Origin: Mucor racemosus
Lineage: Eukaryota; Mucoromycota; Mucoromycetes; Mucorales; Mucoraceae
Direction of reading: 5' to 3'
NCBI GenBank assembly: GCA_027405735.1
Contig: JAPEHQ010000019.1
Span: 625,001-689,000 of the forward strand
Length of the DNA: 64,000 bases
How positions within the stretch are numbered: the stretch's first letter is position 1; every line of letters starts with the position of its first letter. Under the pieces are notes generated by a model that worked only from the letters and a program-made list of their open reading frames with translations, made no database searches and was not told the origin of the DNA. The position numbers were made by a program, and so were the translations under genes. Positions 35,002 to 48,894 of this stretch are shown here, piece by piece.

Positions 35002-38000
35002 TATTAATTAAATAAGCCAAGATAAGAAATGAATTGATTGATGATAATGATGAAAAAAAAAAACTTGTGCATTTCCTCAACACTATTTATACTCGAATCC
35101 ATCATGCATTTAATCAGTTATTGTTTGCTTTATCGTATAAAATTTACCAACGTTGACTCATTTTAACATGAGGGTTTCATTTTTCCCGGATTCTACTAGG
35201 ATTTATAAGGTACATGTAAGCAACAGAAAGATTTACTCCACATTGAAAAACTGTCATGATTATATATGTCTTACAAAACAAAACAAAATAAGAGATATTT
35301 TAGCATTGAATAGAGAGAAACCCATTCCACCCCAACATGAAATGAATTTTTTCCTTAGTTTCATTCGGATATTCATTTGCTTGATTTTTTTTTCTTTTCA
35401 ATAAAAATGCATTGAAAATGAGACAGATCTTCATTTGCTTGATAACCATAAACTTCCTCGAGAGTCAGTAAGAACAACATATGTAAATGACAATAGGATT
35501 ATTAATTATTCCTCGCTGTTTTGGTTTATCAGATTTCACTTTAATTTTGAGATAAGATTATAGTATGAAAAGCTGGTTCATCACATTATCAACATATTTA
35601 TAGCAATAGTATTTAGTATTACTGTGATCAGCAATCAATATTGTGTGTACTTTGTTTAAAAAAGTTGAAAATTCACACATGTAGAATTTGTGCTGTTTCT
35701 CCTTCTTCCCAACACTCATCGCTTACAAATATGTCAAACATGTAAGCCAAATAAGGCAGATTTCATTAGATTAAAATCAAGTTGATGAGTAAAATAATAA
35801 TCGCATGCAGTATTCAAATGCTGGTTTGGTTGGCTTGATTAATTGATAACTGACCATTAAATCTGTTTCTGTAGCTAAATTTCTTGATTGTAGCTGTCAA
35901 AACCAAAATCTAATGTATTTCTCGATAATCAAGATTGCTTAAACACTGCCAATCAAAATTCATGCTATCGAGAAATTATAAAACACCGAACGTCTGGACT
36001 ACGATTTCTAGATGTTTCTCGTAAAAACCAAAATAATCAAACCAATTACCGGGGAATCTGCTAGATTTACAAATAAATATGCATAATTAAAATTTGGAAA
36101 AAGTATCTTTATTTTAAATTGTATGTGAATATCAAAGTAAATAAATGAGTATAATCTAGACAGCCGTTTCCTAGTTACTTAAACAATTGTAAAAAAGTAT
36201 TATAAATCTCTCGGATTTCTGATTTGCAGTAATTTCTCGGTTTCAGAAGAATTTATATGTTGTATGTTCAATTACAAATACAGGCAAGGACTATTTTTAG
36301 TCATCTTTTATCTAAAAATCACAGCTCAACGCATTATTCAGTTTTAGTGAAACAGGAGGTTAGAAAGCTAATGTCCAGTAATTTGAATACATTATATTAT
36401 AAACATACAGTATCTTGATAGAGAGTGCGCGATAAAATTGCACTAGTCGGAAATTTTTACTCGAAATGTACACAACTAACAATCTTAATTTGGGTTTCCA
36501 AATTACACTGGGATTAACTTCAACCATGGAAGCTAAATTTCGCTCGTAGGATATATAATGAATTAATAATGATGTATATTAACTGGTCCTTATCCATTGC
36601 TCGTCATCTTGGAAACTAAATATATCCCACCCGAATTTAGGGATAGTTTCATAGAAATATGATTTCAATCGGAATCAAACTGATATTCCCACGGTGAAGT
36701 TGTGGTGTCGCATATCGAAAATGATGAAATGTTCAGGTTCAATTTACAGCATATTATATGATAGGCAGAAGCAATACTCCATAAGACTTGCCATAAAATC
36801 GGGTTAGGGTTCTATTAAATTTCAACTGTTTCGCTGATAAGCGCATGATGTGATGATTTTGAAGAGTTTGCTTCATAGTGAGATTCATTATCTGAGAATT
36901 AATAATCCCTTGGAGAAACTTTAGAAATAAAATAATAATACCATCACCACATTATGCGCTTCAAACTATATAATATTTATAAAACTACTACAGGGGTTAT
37001 CAAGAAGCTTTTATAGCAAAAAAAAAAAAATCAATACATTTTAAATTTTTGCTGATAATGTAAGCAATACGAAGACAAGCAATGCGATGCATTCTTTCAG
37101 CGATATTTCTTATTAATTAAAAAGTGTTTTGTTCATTTTATTGAAGCTTATTTCAATTAAAAAATAAGCTATATTATGCAATGTGGAAATCATGGTTGTA
37201 AAAAACAATTTACAGTTAGCTTTTGATGTATATATTCACATGTTGCTAATTTCCACGCTCAACAATTACCAACAACTATGAGAAATTTCAACATGCTAAA
37301 TGCGGGTAAACCGATCAAATATTGATTTAAATGTGCATGCAAGAACCAAAATGTGCTATATGCATAATAGATGCTATTTAAAAAAGATTGGTAAAATGAA
37401 AATCAATTACAAAATCAGCATGAGTCTGAGACAAATAAAAGTTTTCAATTTTTATTACTCATCAATAAATGAAGCATTCATGGAAAATGTCGAAAGAATA
37501 AGGTTATGATATAATAATATTTCTCTTGTGAATATTCTTCAAAGGTTAGGTGTTACTTTTTGTGAGATCTGTCAAAATGGTTTAAAACTCAATTCTGATT
37601 TCATATTTTGGCCATCATAGTTTCACAAAACCATCGACTTTTTCAAAGAGTTGTTTTGAGCTCTACAAGAAAGGGAAAGACGCAAATCTTTTTTGATTAC
37701 AATTTACATAGCCATTACACATCCTACCTTATTTTTTTTTCGTTTGAAAAAAAGTAAAATTTTTGACATACAAATATAAGATAAAAACACATGTGTGCAA
37801 GAAAATATTAAATAGAATGTCATTGATTTAATCAGAAGATTTTAAACTTTTAGCATGGAATTAAATATGTATAGATAGTTGTGAGGCATAAATCTGTTTC
37901 AATAAAAGAGGTAAAAAGGGAAAAAGCATATGTGTGATTGTAAGCTTGGATATAATATATGTAAAAATAGCTATTAAAAAAAAAAGAGATAGAGAAAAAA

Positions 38001-38183
38001 AAAAAGAGGGAGCGACAAGGGATAAAAAAAAAAGGAGAAGAATTCACATAAGGTTTTGATCTGAAGAATGCCGGGTTCTATTATGTACATGAAGCTCTTT
38101 TTTTGTTTTTTGTTTTGCTTTGTTTTTTGTTTTGTTTTGTTTTGTTTTATTTTGTTTTGTTGCTTTTTCCTTTTGATGACAGT
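35002..38183. other. intergenic region, no gene seen
   Basis: 35083-35091 holds the TATA element of the isochorismatase gene. The remainder is AT-rich with A- and T-runs and a (TTTTG)n microsatellite at about 38107-38160 just beyond the HMG gene stop. No coding frame of protein-like character. Confidence 0.55.
35083..35091 (-). promoter_or_regulatory. TATA box of the isochorismatase-like gene
   Basis: TATAAATAG on the minus strand, about 82 bp upstream of the ATG at 35001. A usual distance for a fungal TATA box with a short leader. Confidence 0.55.
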
Positions 38184-40292
38184 TTATGCTTCTTGCATTG
38201 TAGGAGAAGTCTTATTGGATTTGGACATGTTGAAACGTGGGCTTCGACGCTTATTTTTATAAGAACATTTAGAACTGTCACCCATATATTCATCTTGATC
38301 CACATCGTCTTCACAGAGTTCATCTTGTTCTTCTTGGTCTTCCTCCGCATCAACGTCATCGATGATGTTTTTATGATTATAGGATGAGGATTTTTGATGA
38401 CTTGAATCGGTCAAGGTTGTTGCATTTGTAGTGGCAGTTGTAGCGGGATTATCAAGTACAAATTCAACAGGTAACATACCACGCATAATTTGATTCGATC
38501 TGTAATTCCATTGAGGTGATTGTGGGTGTTCAACATTACTGTTATAATAAGATTGAGAATTATAGCCACTATCAGAAGATTGTTGTGGTTGTTGTGATCT
38601 TTGATGATGATGATGATGATGTTTATATATAGGTCTTAAAGTGTCGGAATTATTGGCTGCATTATTGTAAGTGTTTTCGTTGTATTTAGAGAAACTCTTT
38701 TGTTGTTGATTATTAGAAACAGATGGGGAAGAAATTGGTTCTTCTTGAGTAGATGTTGCTTGTTGACTTGGTGCTAATTCATCATTTGAAGCTTGTCTTT
38801 GACGTCTCATGGCGCTTTCTTTATCACTATAAGTATCAGCAGAGCCACTGCCAGAACTACCGTTTCCATTGGAGTTACCGTTAGAACTAGAATCAGCGAT
38901 ACTGCCACTAGTGTAAAAAGAGTTAAAAAAATTCGATTTTATTTTTTTGTATTATAAATTACGTCAATTTGATAGTTTACCTTCCAGGCGATGTTTGCTT
39001 TGCTCTCTTTCTGGCTCTACCAATGATACGATTAGCAGAAACTTGTTTAGCTTTGAATTCATTCAAATATTCCTGATAACGACGATACTGAGGAGTTTGT
39101 TTGTATTGTTCCAAAGCAGCCAAGTATTCATCTTTAGATTGCATTGCTCTACGTTCATAAGATTGCTTTTCAATATGACTAAGATTCTTCCATTGATCAC
39201 CCACAATCTTTGCCAATTCAGCAAAAGACAAGTTTTGGTTTTTCAATTCTGCACGAGAATCATTAGAGAACATAATATAGGCTGAAGGAGGCTTTATAGG
39301 GGCGTTGCGATCAGGTTTAGCAAGACGACGGTATTTACGTTTGGTGGGAACAGATTCATTCGTGTCCATAGAGTCAGCATCGTCATTGGACGAAATGCTA
39401 TTACTGCGAGCTTCGGTAGTCTCATTTTGGTCGTTGCTAGAGTTACTATTGTTGTTGTTTGATGAATTGTTGGGTTTACTATTATAATTGCTTGAGTTAT
39501 TACTGTTAAGCATTGAGCTATTGCCGCTATCAACAGAAGAATGAGATTGAGCAGTAAATTGTTGCTGTTGAGGCATCCTAGATCGCATATTGGTTGGGCC
39601 TGAACTAGAGTTATTACCACTACTTGCACTGGTACTGCCACCAATACCGCTATTCATGCTGCGAGGGCTTGTCAAGCCAGTAACTATACCATCATATGTG
39701 GGCAGATTATTGTTCAACAGTGTATTTCCAGTGCTATTATTGTAAATGTTGCTGGTACTGTTACTGGTACTATTGCTATTGTTTATGCGTCTCAATTCAT
39801 CCATTTTTATAGGGGTATTTGGTAATAATTCTTGGTGATATTCTAGAAATGAGCGGGTTAATATAAATACTCTCAATTAATATTAATAAACGCCTACTTG
39901 TGCCCATCATATTAGTAGCAAGTGGCTGGTCATGAGGAATTCCTTTCACATTGGCAATTTCTCTCTGGATCAACTAGATCATGCACTGTTAATTCCCTAG
40001 ATATTACTTATAAAATGTATTGTATATTACCCTTCTGTGACCACGCTTTACATTCATGAATATCATGTCTTCTTCTGTGATTTCTAAAAGCTAATGGAGG
40101 AATGAATTAGAAATAGACATCAATTTTCTTTTAAAAGTCCATGTATACCGAAGTGATAGAATCAAATCCTTCATTTAAAAACACATCTGAATATTGATCG
40201 AGATGGCAGTGATGAAGAAAGTCATCTACTGATTGGTAATTACAATCGACGTAATCGTAAGTATTGTTATGTTGGGCTTGCAACGATTGCAT
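38184..40292 (-). CDS. SAM-domain plus HMG-box transcription factor
   Basis: Five exons: 40149-40292, 40031-40090, 39898-39973, 38981-39842 and 38184-38907. They encode 621 residues. Residues about 18-85 (YQSVDDFLHHCHLDQYSDVF, then EEDMIFMNVKRGHRRLIQRE) form a SAM domain: a leucine-rich five-helix pattern with the MNVKRGHR signature before the last helix. A Ser/Asn-rich linker follows. The HMG box lies at about residues 300-370, with PIKPPSAYIMFSN, LSFAELAKIVGDQWKNLS and the closing Arg/Lys stretch GRARKRAKQ. The C-terminal third has a His run, Gln/Ser stretches, an acidic block (DDVDAEEDQEEQDE) and a basic end. Probably a nuclear DNA-binding regulator, with SAM for oligomerisation. Specific targets are unknown. 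Confidence 0.88.
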
Positions 40293-43200
40293 TATTTGTA
40301 TGATTTGAGAAAATGTAAGAATTGTATTCAGAATTTTCGTTGGAAAACGTAGTGTGTAAAAATGTGATTGATGTTTGTATGTTTATTTTATAAGTAAATA
40401 AGATGATGAAGAAATTTTTTCATAGAAGGTTCGCAAAAGAGAAAAAAAGAAAAGATAAGAACAGATTGTATTTCGAATTGAATCTTCTCTGTTGACTAGG
40501 CTTTATATATACCACTCATCCTTCATTCAATATGCGAATTACTAAATAAAGCAATTCGATTTTTTTTTTTTTTTTTTTTTTTTTTTTGTTCTAGTAGATC
40601 GTGGACTAAGCCATTTTTAATTTTTTGATCTAGAAAAGGTTAAAAACTTGTCTACTAGCACAATCATGGCCTTTGTTATTCTACTTGTCATTTGTACTTG
40701 TTTACAGCTACTCTTTATTTTACTTTCTATACAGCTTTGAAAAAGTTGATCAAAAACGATAAAATGCAATAAGAGATCGTTTATGTGTTTGTCCAAATCT
40801 GGAAGGTACGCTCTTTCAAATCAGTCAACTGAAATCGGAAAATTGGCCTGTATCGACCGATTTTGCTAGACAGAGAAAGATGTACATTTTTGTAACATGC
40901 TTTTTGTGATTTCTCCTTTGTTTTTTAAATTGGAAATAGTCCATTGGCCTCGGTATTACAGCCTTGATTTTTTTTTGACTTTATACGTAATTGCATTGAT
41001 TCTTTTTAGCATCTAGAATAAAGTAACAGCCAATTTTTTTCATTTTCAAGACATGATAATACATAATTAACGGGCCCTAGCAACCAATAATGGTTAACAA
41101 TGGCACACCCCTATCTTTCTTGTCACTCCTTCTTTTTCTTTCGATTATTGTATAGGTGGTGGGCTTCTAGATTATACTTCGAATGTTCCCCCCATTGATA
41201 GAATCGGTAATCGTGCATTTTTCTTGGTTTGTGATATTGCTTATCCTTAGTTCTGTACCACATGAATACTACAAAACGAACAATTGTGCGCATAATGGAA
41301 AATCATCAAAGCTATTCACTAATAAACAATATATCCAATTTATCAAAAAAAAAAAAAAAAAAAAAAAAAAAACTATCTACAGGATAGCTTGATTTATCTC
41401 CATGCATTCTCATGTGCTCTAAACTCACGTATACCATGACGCATTTGTCCCCCCCCCTCAAATTCATCTCAAATCTAAGGATGTTTTAATATGAAATAAG
41501 CATATAATATACAAATCATTCATTTTTCATGTAACATGACTTTAATATTTTAATTACGCTACACAAGTGTGATATCACAAAAAAAACAACAACCTTCCTC
41601 CCCCAAAATTAGGCCAAAGCTTTAATAGACATATTCAAATATACAACTAGGCTACTTCTTTGCTTTATTTTAGATCTTTTTGTGCGTTTAACCTATGATT
41701 CATAGGCCATTACGTTATTTGGCATTGGTGTGATTGCTTCTTCAACCAAGTTTTATAATCTCCTATTTCTTGCCGTGGAACCTTCTTGCGGCTTCTCGGG
41801 ATTGTCTTAATATAGATTCACTTGTTTTTTTTCCTTCCAGATACTTCTTTTAAATGGTTTGGAACAAATTCCCCAAGAAATCGGCGCATATATATATATA
41901 TAACTTTTTGAAAATAACATCACATCATATAATAATACTTACATAGCGTATATTTTAGGTTGTTGACTTTTTTTCCCACTAAAAAACCAAAAAAAAATTT
42001 TTTGTTTAAAGCAATATTGTTGTTACGAAATCTCTATATTATTCTCTCTTTTTTTTTTAAAAAAAAAAAAAGGTAATGATTGTAAAAAGAGAACTTATTC
42101 ATCACGTATTTTAAATTGAAGAGCGAAGCTTCTTTTGATAATTGCAGAACAAATATTGCACAATGGTATCTGTAATGCTTCGAGATGTACTGATTCATTT
42201 TTCAGCTTACCATGTGCTCAATTAGGTTCTTTGAGCTTGACAAACGTTCAAATGAAGAGGTTTTTTCAATCGAAAATCGGGACTTCATTTCTTCAGTTTC
42301 TCCTCTGGTGGGCCAGTTTTAAAATTCATAGCATTCAACTGTTTCATAATAAAATCTGAAAAATAAAATATGAATAATATTTTTGAGGTATTTGAAAATG
42401 TTTATCCATTAATAGTTTTAGCTTGAGGGTGTTTGTAATGAAGAATAAATCTCTTGAAAATCTGGAGATGAAATTTTACAGCTTGAACGTGAGATATAAA
42501 CTACACAATATTTCGACAAAAAAATAAGCTACAACGATAGCTACAATTATAAAACTTCATTTCTTTTTTAGTTTTTCACACTATACTAAAGTTTCAAAAA
42601 ATTTAATTTTTTTCATTTTTTTTTCGCTTCTTTTTCAATGAATACAGGAATAAATTTGTATCTAAAACATGTTTAGTTACTTTTGAATCATAGTGGTCAA
42701 TGAGATCTACTTGGCATAATTTAGTTTGTAAAAAAACATTGATTTTTCGTAGAGAAATTCAAAATTTTAACATTTTCATGGCAAGATTACCATTTGTCTA
42801 AGTTTTTTTCCCTTGTGATTGCTCATCCTCGAATTTCAAATTTCCAAAAATTTGAACAAAATCTGGCATTTTTCCACGTAAAATGTAGCTAGAGTTGCAA
42901 ATAATAGCTTGATCTGTAGGTAAACTTTGTGAGTATCATCTGAAAGTGTCCAATTTTGCGTATTTGATTAAAAAATAAGACATTTTCTCAAAAAACTGTC
43001 ATAATTTCATTCGTAATTCGCAGCGAATTTCGTTAGCATAATGTTTGAAATATTTATACCATTCAATGCATAATTATAAGCACTACAAAGTTCATTACTT
43101 CAGTAAGTTTAACTTTCTTAATGATTTTTCGAGTTATTTCGAATATAAGATTTTGTTCCATTTTTTGGACCAAAATTCAGTTTTGTATTTCAATCTCCGT

Positions 43201-43623
43201 TACATGCTTGATTTAGTGGAAAAAGCAGATAAATAACGCTAAATTGATCCAATTTCGAACTTTTGCAAATGATTTTCTCTTCTAAAAAATAGGTCCATAT
43301 AATCTAACTTATGCTAGATGCTCTAATTGAATTTGATTTGCTTTAAATTAGTTTTGTGATGCTGAAAAAAGTTTATGAAACAATTGACGCTTTTGTGAAA
43401 ATCCCAATTACAATCTACTATTGTATTCATATACATAACACATGCAGTATAAAAGCGCTTCTCTACGACTCTCTTCTCAACACGATGAATACCACAATAA
43501 AAAGAAAAACGTTACGATATATATTACAAAAAAGAGGTTTTTTTTTTTTAATTTGGTTTGTCTATAAAATAATAAAACGAAAAACTGATATACAAAAATT
43601 TACGGGTTAACTATATAAGATTT
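40293..43623. other. intergenic region between HMG and CLU1 genes
   Basis: A T-run at 40561-40587, an A-run at 41346-41371, a TA microsatellite at 41889-41902 and a diverged R1-like patch at about 42590-42990 (TTGATTTTTCGTAGAGA, CCCTTGTGATTGCTCATCC). No gene supported. Confidence 0.5.
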
Positions 43624-46600
43624 TTACTTGCGTTGTTTCTTTTGAGATTTCTTTTGTCCTCCCTTTTTACTCTTGGTAGAGTCACCATTAATGAATTCCA
43701 AGACTTGATCAATTGGAAGTTCACCAACTTTAGGCTTTGGTTGTGTAGGTTCAGGCACTGAAACAGGCTTGACAGTAGCAGTGTTATTTGTAATAGCATT
43801 GTTCTTTTCTTCACGATCACGTTGAGCAACAATAACAGCGTTAGTTGTTAATTCCTTCAACCATAAATCACTGTCTTTGGTTCTAGCGTCTTCAGGACCA
43901 AGCTTCTTTTCAAATACATCAAAAGCGATACGTTCAGCTGCTAAAGCCTTGGGGAAATTTCCTTCCAATGTGTATGATCTTGCAAGTACGTGGTATCCAG
44001 TAGCAGTAAGAACATGTTCCTTACCCAAAACTTCTTCAGTTGTAGCACAAGCTCTTTCAAAGAATCTAGTACTGGTAGCGTAATCACGAAGAGATTGAAG
44101 CATAACACCAGCATTGTTCTATATTGTTAACTGTCAGAAAAATAATCAAAATTTATACAGTCGTAAAAACTTACATCGGCAGTGGAAGAATCAGGATGGC
44201 CAGGTCCAACGAGAAGATCCCAATAGTATAAAGCATGACGAATATAACGAAGAGCAAGCTTAGTACGGCCAGCAGCATGTTCAAACAAACCAAGGTTCAA
44301 CTAGAAAAAAATAATAACAAATTAATAAATATTTTTTTTTCTTGATGAAATAAAAACTTACATAATGATGGATAGTTTCAGGATGATCAATACCACAAGT
44401 TCTCTCAGCAGAGATAACAGCCTTACGTTGAAGATCCAAAGCGGATTCACGATCTTCGCTATGATGATAAATCATGGCCAAAGTAGCATAACATTTACTA
44501 GTTTCAGGATGTAAGAAACCATAAGTTTGTTCATGCAATGACAAAGATTCAAGCAATAATTCAAGACCCAATTGTCTATGACCTTGAGCAATACTCATCT
44601 TACCAGCCTCAAAAGTCTCTTCAGCAAAGACACTTCTTGAAGATGCTTGCTTAACAGTAGGCATCAAATTGAAAATATCTTCAGGAATGAAGGTAGTAGT
44701 ACGACGAATAGGACGCTTGAAAGCATCTTGTTGATGCTTCTTATTCTTCTTGTTACCACGAGAGTTGGATTGTTCTTGCTTCTTGCGATCAATGGCTGTT
44801 TGATAGGCAGCATCTTCAGCAAGGTTAGCAGCACGCTCTTCCTCAGTATAAGGTTGAGAACGGTAATCTCTAGTGCTGACTTGAACACCAGTACGGATAC
44901 AGAGTTCACGAAGAGTGGGAATAAACTTGAGTTGTTCAATAGCATCATCCTCCAACTTGTAACGGAAACGAAGCAAAACTTGTTGAGCAATAAGGGTCTT
45001 TAAACCACTAGGTGTAATCTGTGCCCATTCAAAATCGTTGCGGTTGGAACCTTCAGGTAAAACGGGAGTAGGCTTAGCATTGAAAGCAACACCAAGCAAA
45101 CAGTTGAAGAAATGAGAGATACAAAGACTGGCTTGTTCAACAGGACAATTGGTAAGGTACTTGCGCAAGAGACGCTTGGAAGCGCGAACGATCATTTCTT
45201 GAATAGCGAGCTGACGAACATGTTCAATACGCTTATCTTTACTAATGGCAATCAACTCGGCAAGTTTACCGAGGTAACGCATGTTGATACCACGACGATG
45301 CATGGCCTTGGTAAGAGCATCACCATCCAAAGGAGAGATGGAGTAAGAAGCGAAATCAAGTACAATACTAGGAACAATTTCATCAACCAAAAACTTGGAA
45401 GCATCGCGAATGGTTTGCTCATCTTGCTTGGTTTGTTCGCCTTCAGGTTGCTTTGCAGAAGTGAAAACATCAGTGTTAAAGTTAAGCTTGAATTCATTGA
45501 TATCAATCTTGATCTCCTCTTCCTCTTCTTCAGTTTCCTTTTCAGATGTAGTAGCAGCAACAGCCTTTTCCTCCTTCTCCTCCTCAGTCTTGGCTTCACC
45601 CTCTTCCTTCTTGGCTTCAACAGCAGCAGCAGGCTTAGTATCACCTCTTTCCTTCTTGATCTCGTCAGTCTTGACCTTTACCCATTGTCTAAACTTATGT
45701 TCCCAGTACAAACTCATCAATTCGGGTCTCAATAAGGTCATCTTGTGAGGATAAGCAGGCTTGCCATCCTTTTCAACACATTCATTTTCTTGAAACTCAA
45801 TATCAACAGGGTTCAATCTATAGAGATCCAACATGTAACGACGACCATCAGCACCGAGCAAACCCTTAGTTTCTTGAGAGGTATACAACTTGGATTCAGC
45901 ATTGCTTTCATCAATGACAGTGTGTTCAGCTAAATGAAGAGATTTGGCAACATCCTTACTCAAAGACTCATGGAAACTAGCATCAGAAGAGATTTGAACA
46001 CCATTATCAACAGAACCGTAAATGATAGAATTCTCATCTTGACGACGGAAAATACCAGGAACAATACTTTGAGCAACAATACGTTCACCCTTATAATCAA
46101 CAATGACGCTAGCCAAAGTGTATAAACCCTCGGAATCAATGCTGTTCAAAATTTTGACACCTTCAAGATCCTTACCAGTGGCGACATGAGCGGCCTCATC
46201 AGCACCGAGTTGTTCAAAAGTACCACGACCATCATTACCCTTACTAAAGAAGATGTTGTTATAAATATACATGTGAGATTCCTCAGCTTCAAGAGGGTTC
46301 AAGGGAATAACAGAACCATTAGCAACGGCAATGGCGCCACGGACAGCAGCCTCAGTAAATTCAGCTTGAACCTTTGTAATCAAACGTTCACGCAAAACTC
46401 TTTCTTGTAAATCAGTCTTGGGTAATTCACGATGAGATTGAAGTTCATCATTCCAATCACGAAGACTTTCAACAGCATCAGCACCAGCATTTAAGTAAGT
46501 TTCACAAGGTCTTGAAGGGTCATAGAGATGTTGAGGTGTTTCAACAGCCCAAGGATGAACGGGATAATAAGTATTTACGGGAAGTACTTCAAGCATGTGA

Positions 46601-47729
46601 TGATGAGTGATGAAATCTTGTAATTCCAAGAATTTCTTTTGGAACAAGGGTGAAATCTTTTGCAAAAGTGTGATGAGAGAATGAGCAGAAGCTTTTTTAG
46701 TATGGCTGTGAGCAGGATCAAACTTGTTGTTGGAAGAATTGTTGACAAAGAAACCCTTGGTGGAAGCAGTAATGTGGATAATCTCATTTTCTAAGGTAGT
46801 AACTGCCAAATACAAAAGATCTCCCTTCAACTTTTGTCTATGGGGAACTGGATTCCATCCAGAAAGGGTCAAACTCTTGATACATTCAGGAGCGACTCTT
46901 TGGAAATTGCTGGGAACAAGCTTTGAAAGCTTGGAACGTTCTTCAATATTAACATTAGTGAATGCGTGTTCAGGAATAGGCTCATCAGAGAATAAATCAT
47001 CAATCTTCTTGTCGGCATCAGCGACAATTTCTTCATCTTAAATGGTGCATGTAAGTAATGTGATTTGTCAAAATTAAGGTTTACAAATATCGTACCTATT
47101 TCCCCTGTAATAGCTGTCAAAAATGAAATGGAAGGATCAATACCAATGGTAGATGGGTTGGGCTTATATGGGCCACCCAACAAATCACGAAGACGACTGA
47201 TGTGAAGTCTAACATCACGTTCAGTGTAAGTATCTAAACGACAAAACATATATATATATGTATAAGAACTCTCGATATTCTCTCTCATGATATATTATAT
47301 ACCTTCAATCAATTCGAGTTCACTCTCGGGTGTAATTCCTTCAATTTCACCCAATTCAAAATAGTCATTTACTCTCTTGCCTTTGAAAGCTAAATAAAAG
47401 CAAGAGTTGGCACAAGTATCAGGGGATTCCATGATTGATTGCTTGATATCTTGGATATTTTCACGAGGACTAGTCTGTAAATTACCCAATTTAACAGTTA
47501 AACCTTTACCCTGATTTGTTGCAAAAAAAAAAAACTTACAATGATCTTGATATCTTCACCTCCTCCGGGCAATTTTACAGTGAGTTGATAAGTCTCCTCG
47601 AGAACTATTTTACAATGAGTAATCAAGGTGAAAAACCATTATGGACGTTTCCTAATTACCTTCTTCAGGGACTTGTTCCTCTACATTATTCTCTGTCACC
47701 TGAATTTCCTTTTCTTGTACGTCGGCCAT
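43624..47729 (-). CDS. CLU1: clustered mitochondria protein CLU1 (eIF3-associated)
   Basis: Seven exons: 47660-47729, 47540-47604, 47303-47474, 47096-47233, 44362-47036, 44175-44300 and 43624-44118. They encode 1,246 residues with all phases agreeing. The N-terminal ubiquitin-like CLU_N part (YQLTVKLPGGGEDIKI, YFELGEIEGITPESELELIE) leads into the CLU domain around residues 340-620 (WNDELQSHRELP, RGAIAVANGSVIPLNP, NNIFFS). A Lys/Glu-rich insert follows, then the central region (DFEWAQITPSGLKTLI) and tetratricopeptide repeats at about 960-1160 (GLELLLESLSLHEQTYG, SALDLQRKAVISAERTCG, NLGLFEHAAGRTKLALRY). The C-terminus is Lys-rich. CLU proteins bind mRNAs for mitochondrial proteins and are needed for normal mitochondrial distribution; the yeast protein copurifies with eIF3. 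Length is close to the fungal norm. Confidence 0.95.
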
Positions 47730-48894
47730 ACTACAACAACAACATCATCATCATCATTAACTCAACCATACGCGAATGAATATACTTCAATTGCAAACTT
47801 ACGTTTATAACTTGATATTTCTCTTTAAATGAAAAAAAAAGAGAGGGAAAAAGTAAAAAGTGAATAGAAAAAGGAAAAACAAGTTGAATTCTCTTTTTCA
47901 GCGAATATATAAACTAGGGGTGGAGGTTGTCCGTCCGCTCGTTTTTCTCAAGGAATGAAGATCTGGGTTTATAATACCCATCATCTTAAACATAAAAAGA
48001 GTCATTGAATCTGTAAAAGCATTTATGTATATATCAATCTCATTTTTAATTAGAGTATATCGCATTTAATATTTCCATTAGAGATTTCATGAAAGCCTTA
48101 AATTTCTTCATTTTCGGTTTAAACTAATCGAACTTGTTCAAGCAGGGCATCCCCCCCCCGTGGGCAAATATCGTTGAGGTACCCTGGTTGATCCAACTCC
48201 GTTCGGTAAACCATCTTGATTGACTCAAGATTTCTCATTTATGCAATGGAAAATGGGAAACATTTCGTTCTTTTAAATGGCTGCTTTTTTTTCGAAAACC
48301 AATTCAATTTCTATTCCAAATGATAATACTTGAGTATCCTTGCAAGTATCTTGTTTCAATTTCATTATGTATGCATCGGTTTGACATATGCTCGAAGGGA
48401 AATCTACTATACTATTTGCAGAAAACCAATTTTTCCTAAACATTGAAATTTCGATATCCTTATATGGATATAGTCGATTTATGCCTCTTCTTTCAATTTT
48501 AAAAAACAAAACAAAAATACAGAATCAAACTTCAGGTGCTGTTACATGTTATAAAGCTATTAATTGCTGTACCAAAGCGCTTCAGCATCTATTAAAACTC
48601 TTGAAAGCTCATATTCATACTAAAATGTAACCATTTTGATTTAAACTCAGAATTGTTTGTTTCGCACGCTTAAATTCAGGGGTAAATACATTTTCGTATG
48701 ATACTCATTCATTTCATGTGCTTTTTATTAATTAAATTCAGTTTATTCATCAAAAGTAATCAATAGTTCATAGTAAATTTATTTCAATTATACAAAATAA
48801 TACAATTCAATTTTTATCCTCACTAAAGCATACAAACATCTATCTCTCTAGCTGTGTAATACCTCGCTCGTTTGTTTGAAATATCTATATAGGT
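47730..48894. other. intergenic region upstream of CLU1
   Basis: Holds the CLU1 leader and promoter, a C-run at 48151-48159 and otherwise AT-rich sequence. A plus-strand frame near 48388-48630 shows no protein-like character. No gene seen. Confidence 0.5.

Noticed and set aside
43356..43610. Plus-strand 84-codon frame beyond the CLU1 stop
   Set aside because: Low-complexity, Lys/Ile/Phe-rich composition typical of AT-rich noncoding DNA, with no supporting start context.
45112..45748. Plus-strand frames of 207 and 117 codons
   Set aside because: They are antisense to the conserved CLU1 exon and show composition imposed by it.
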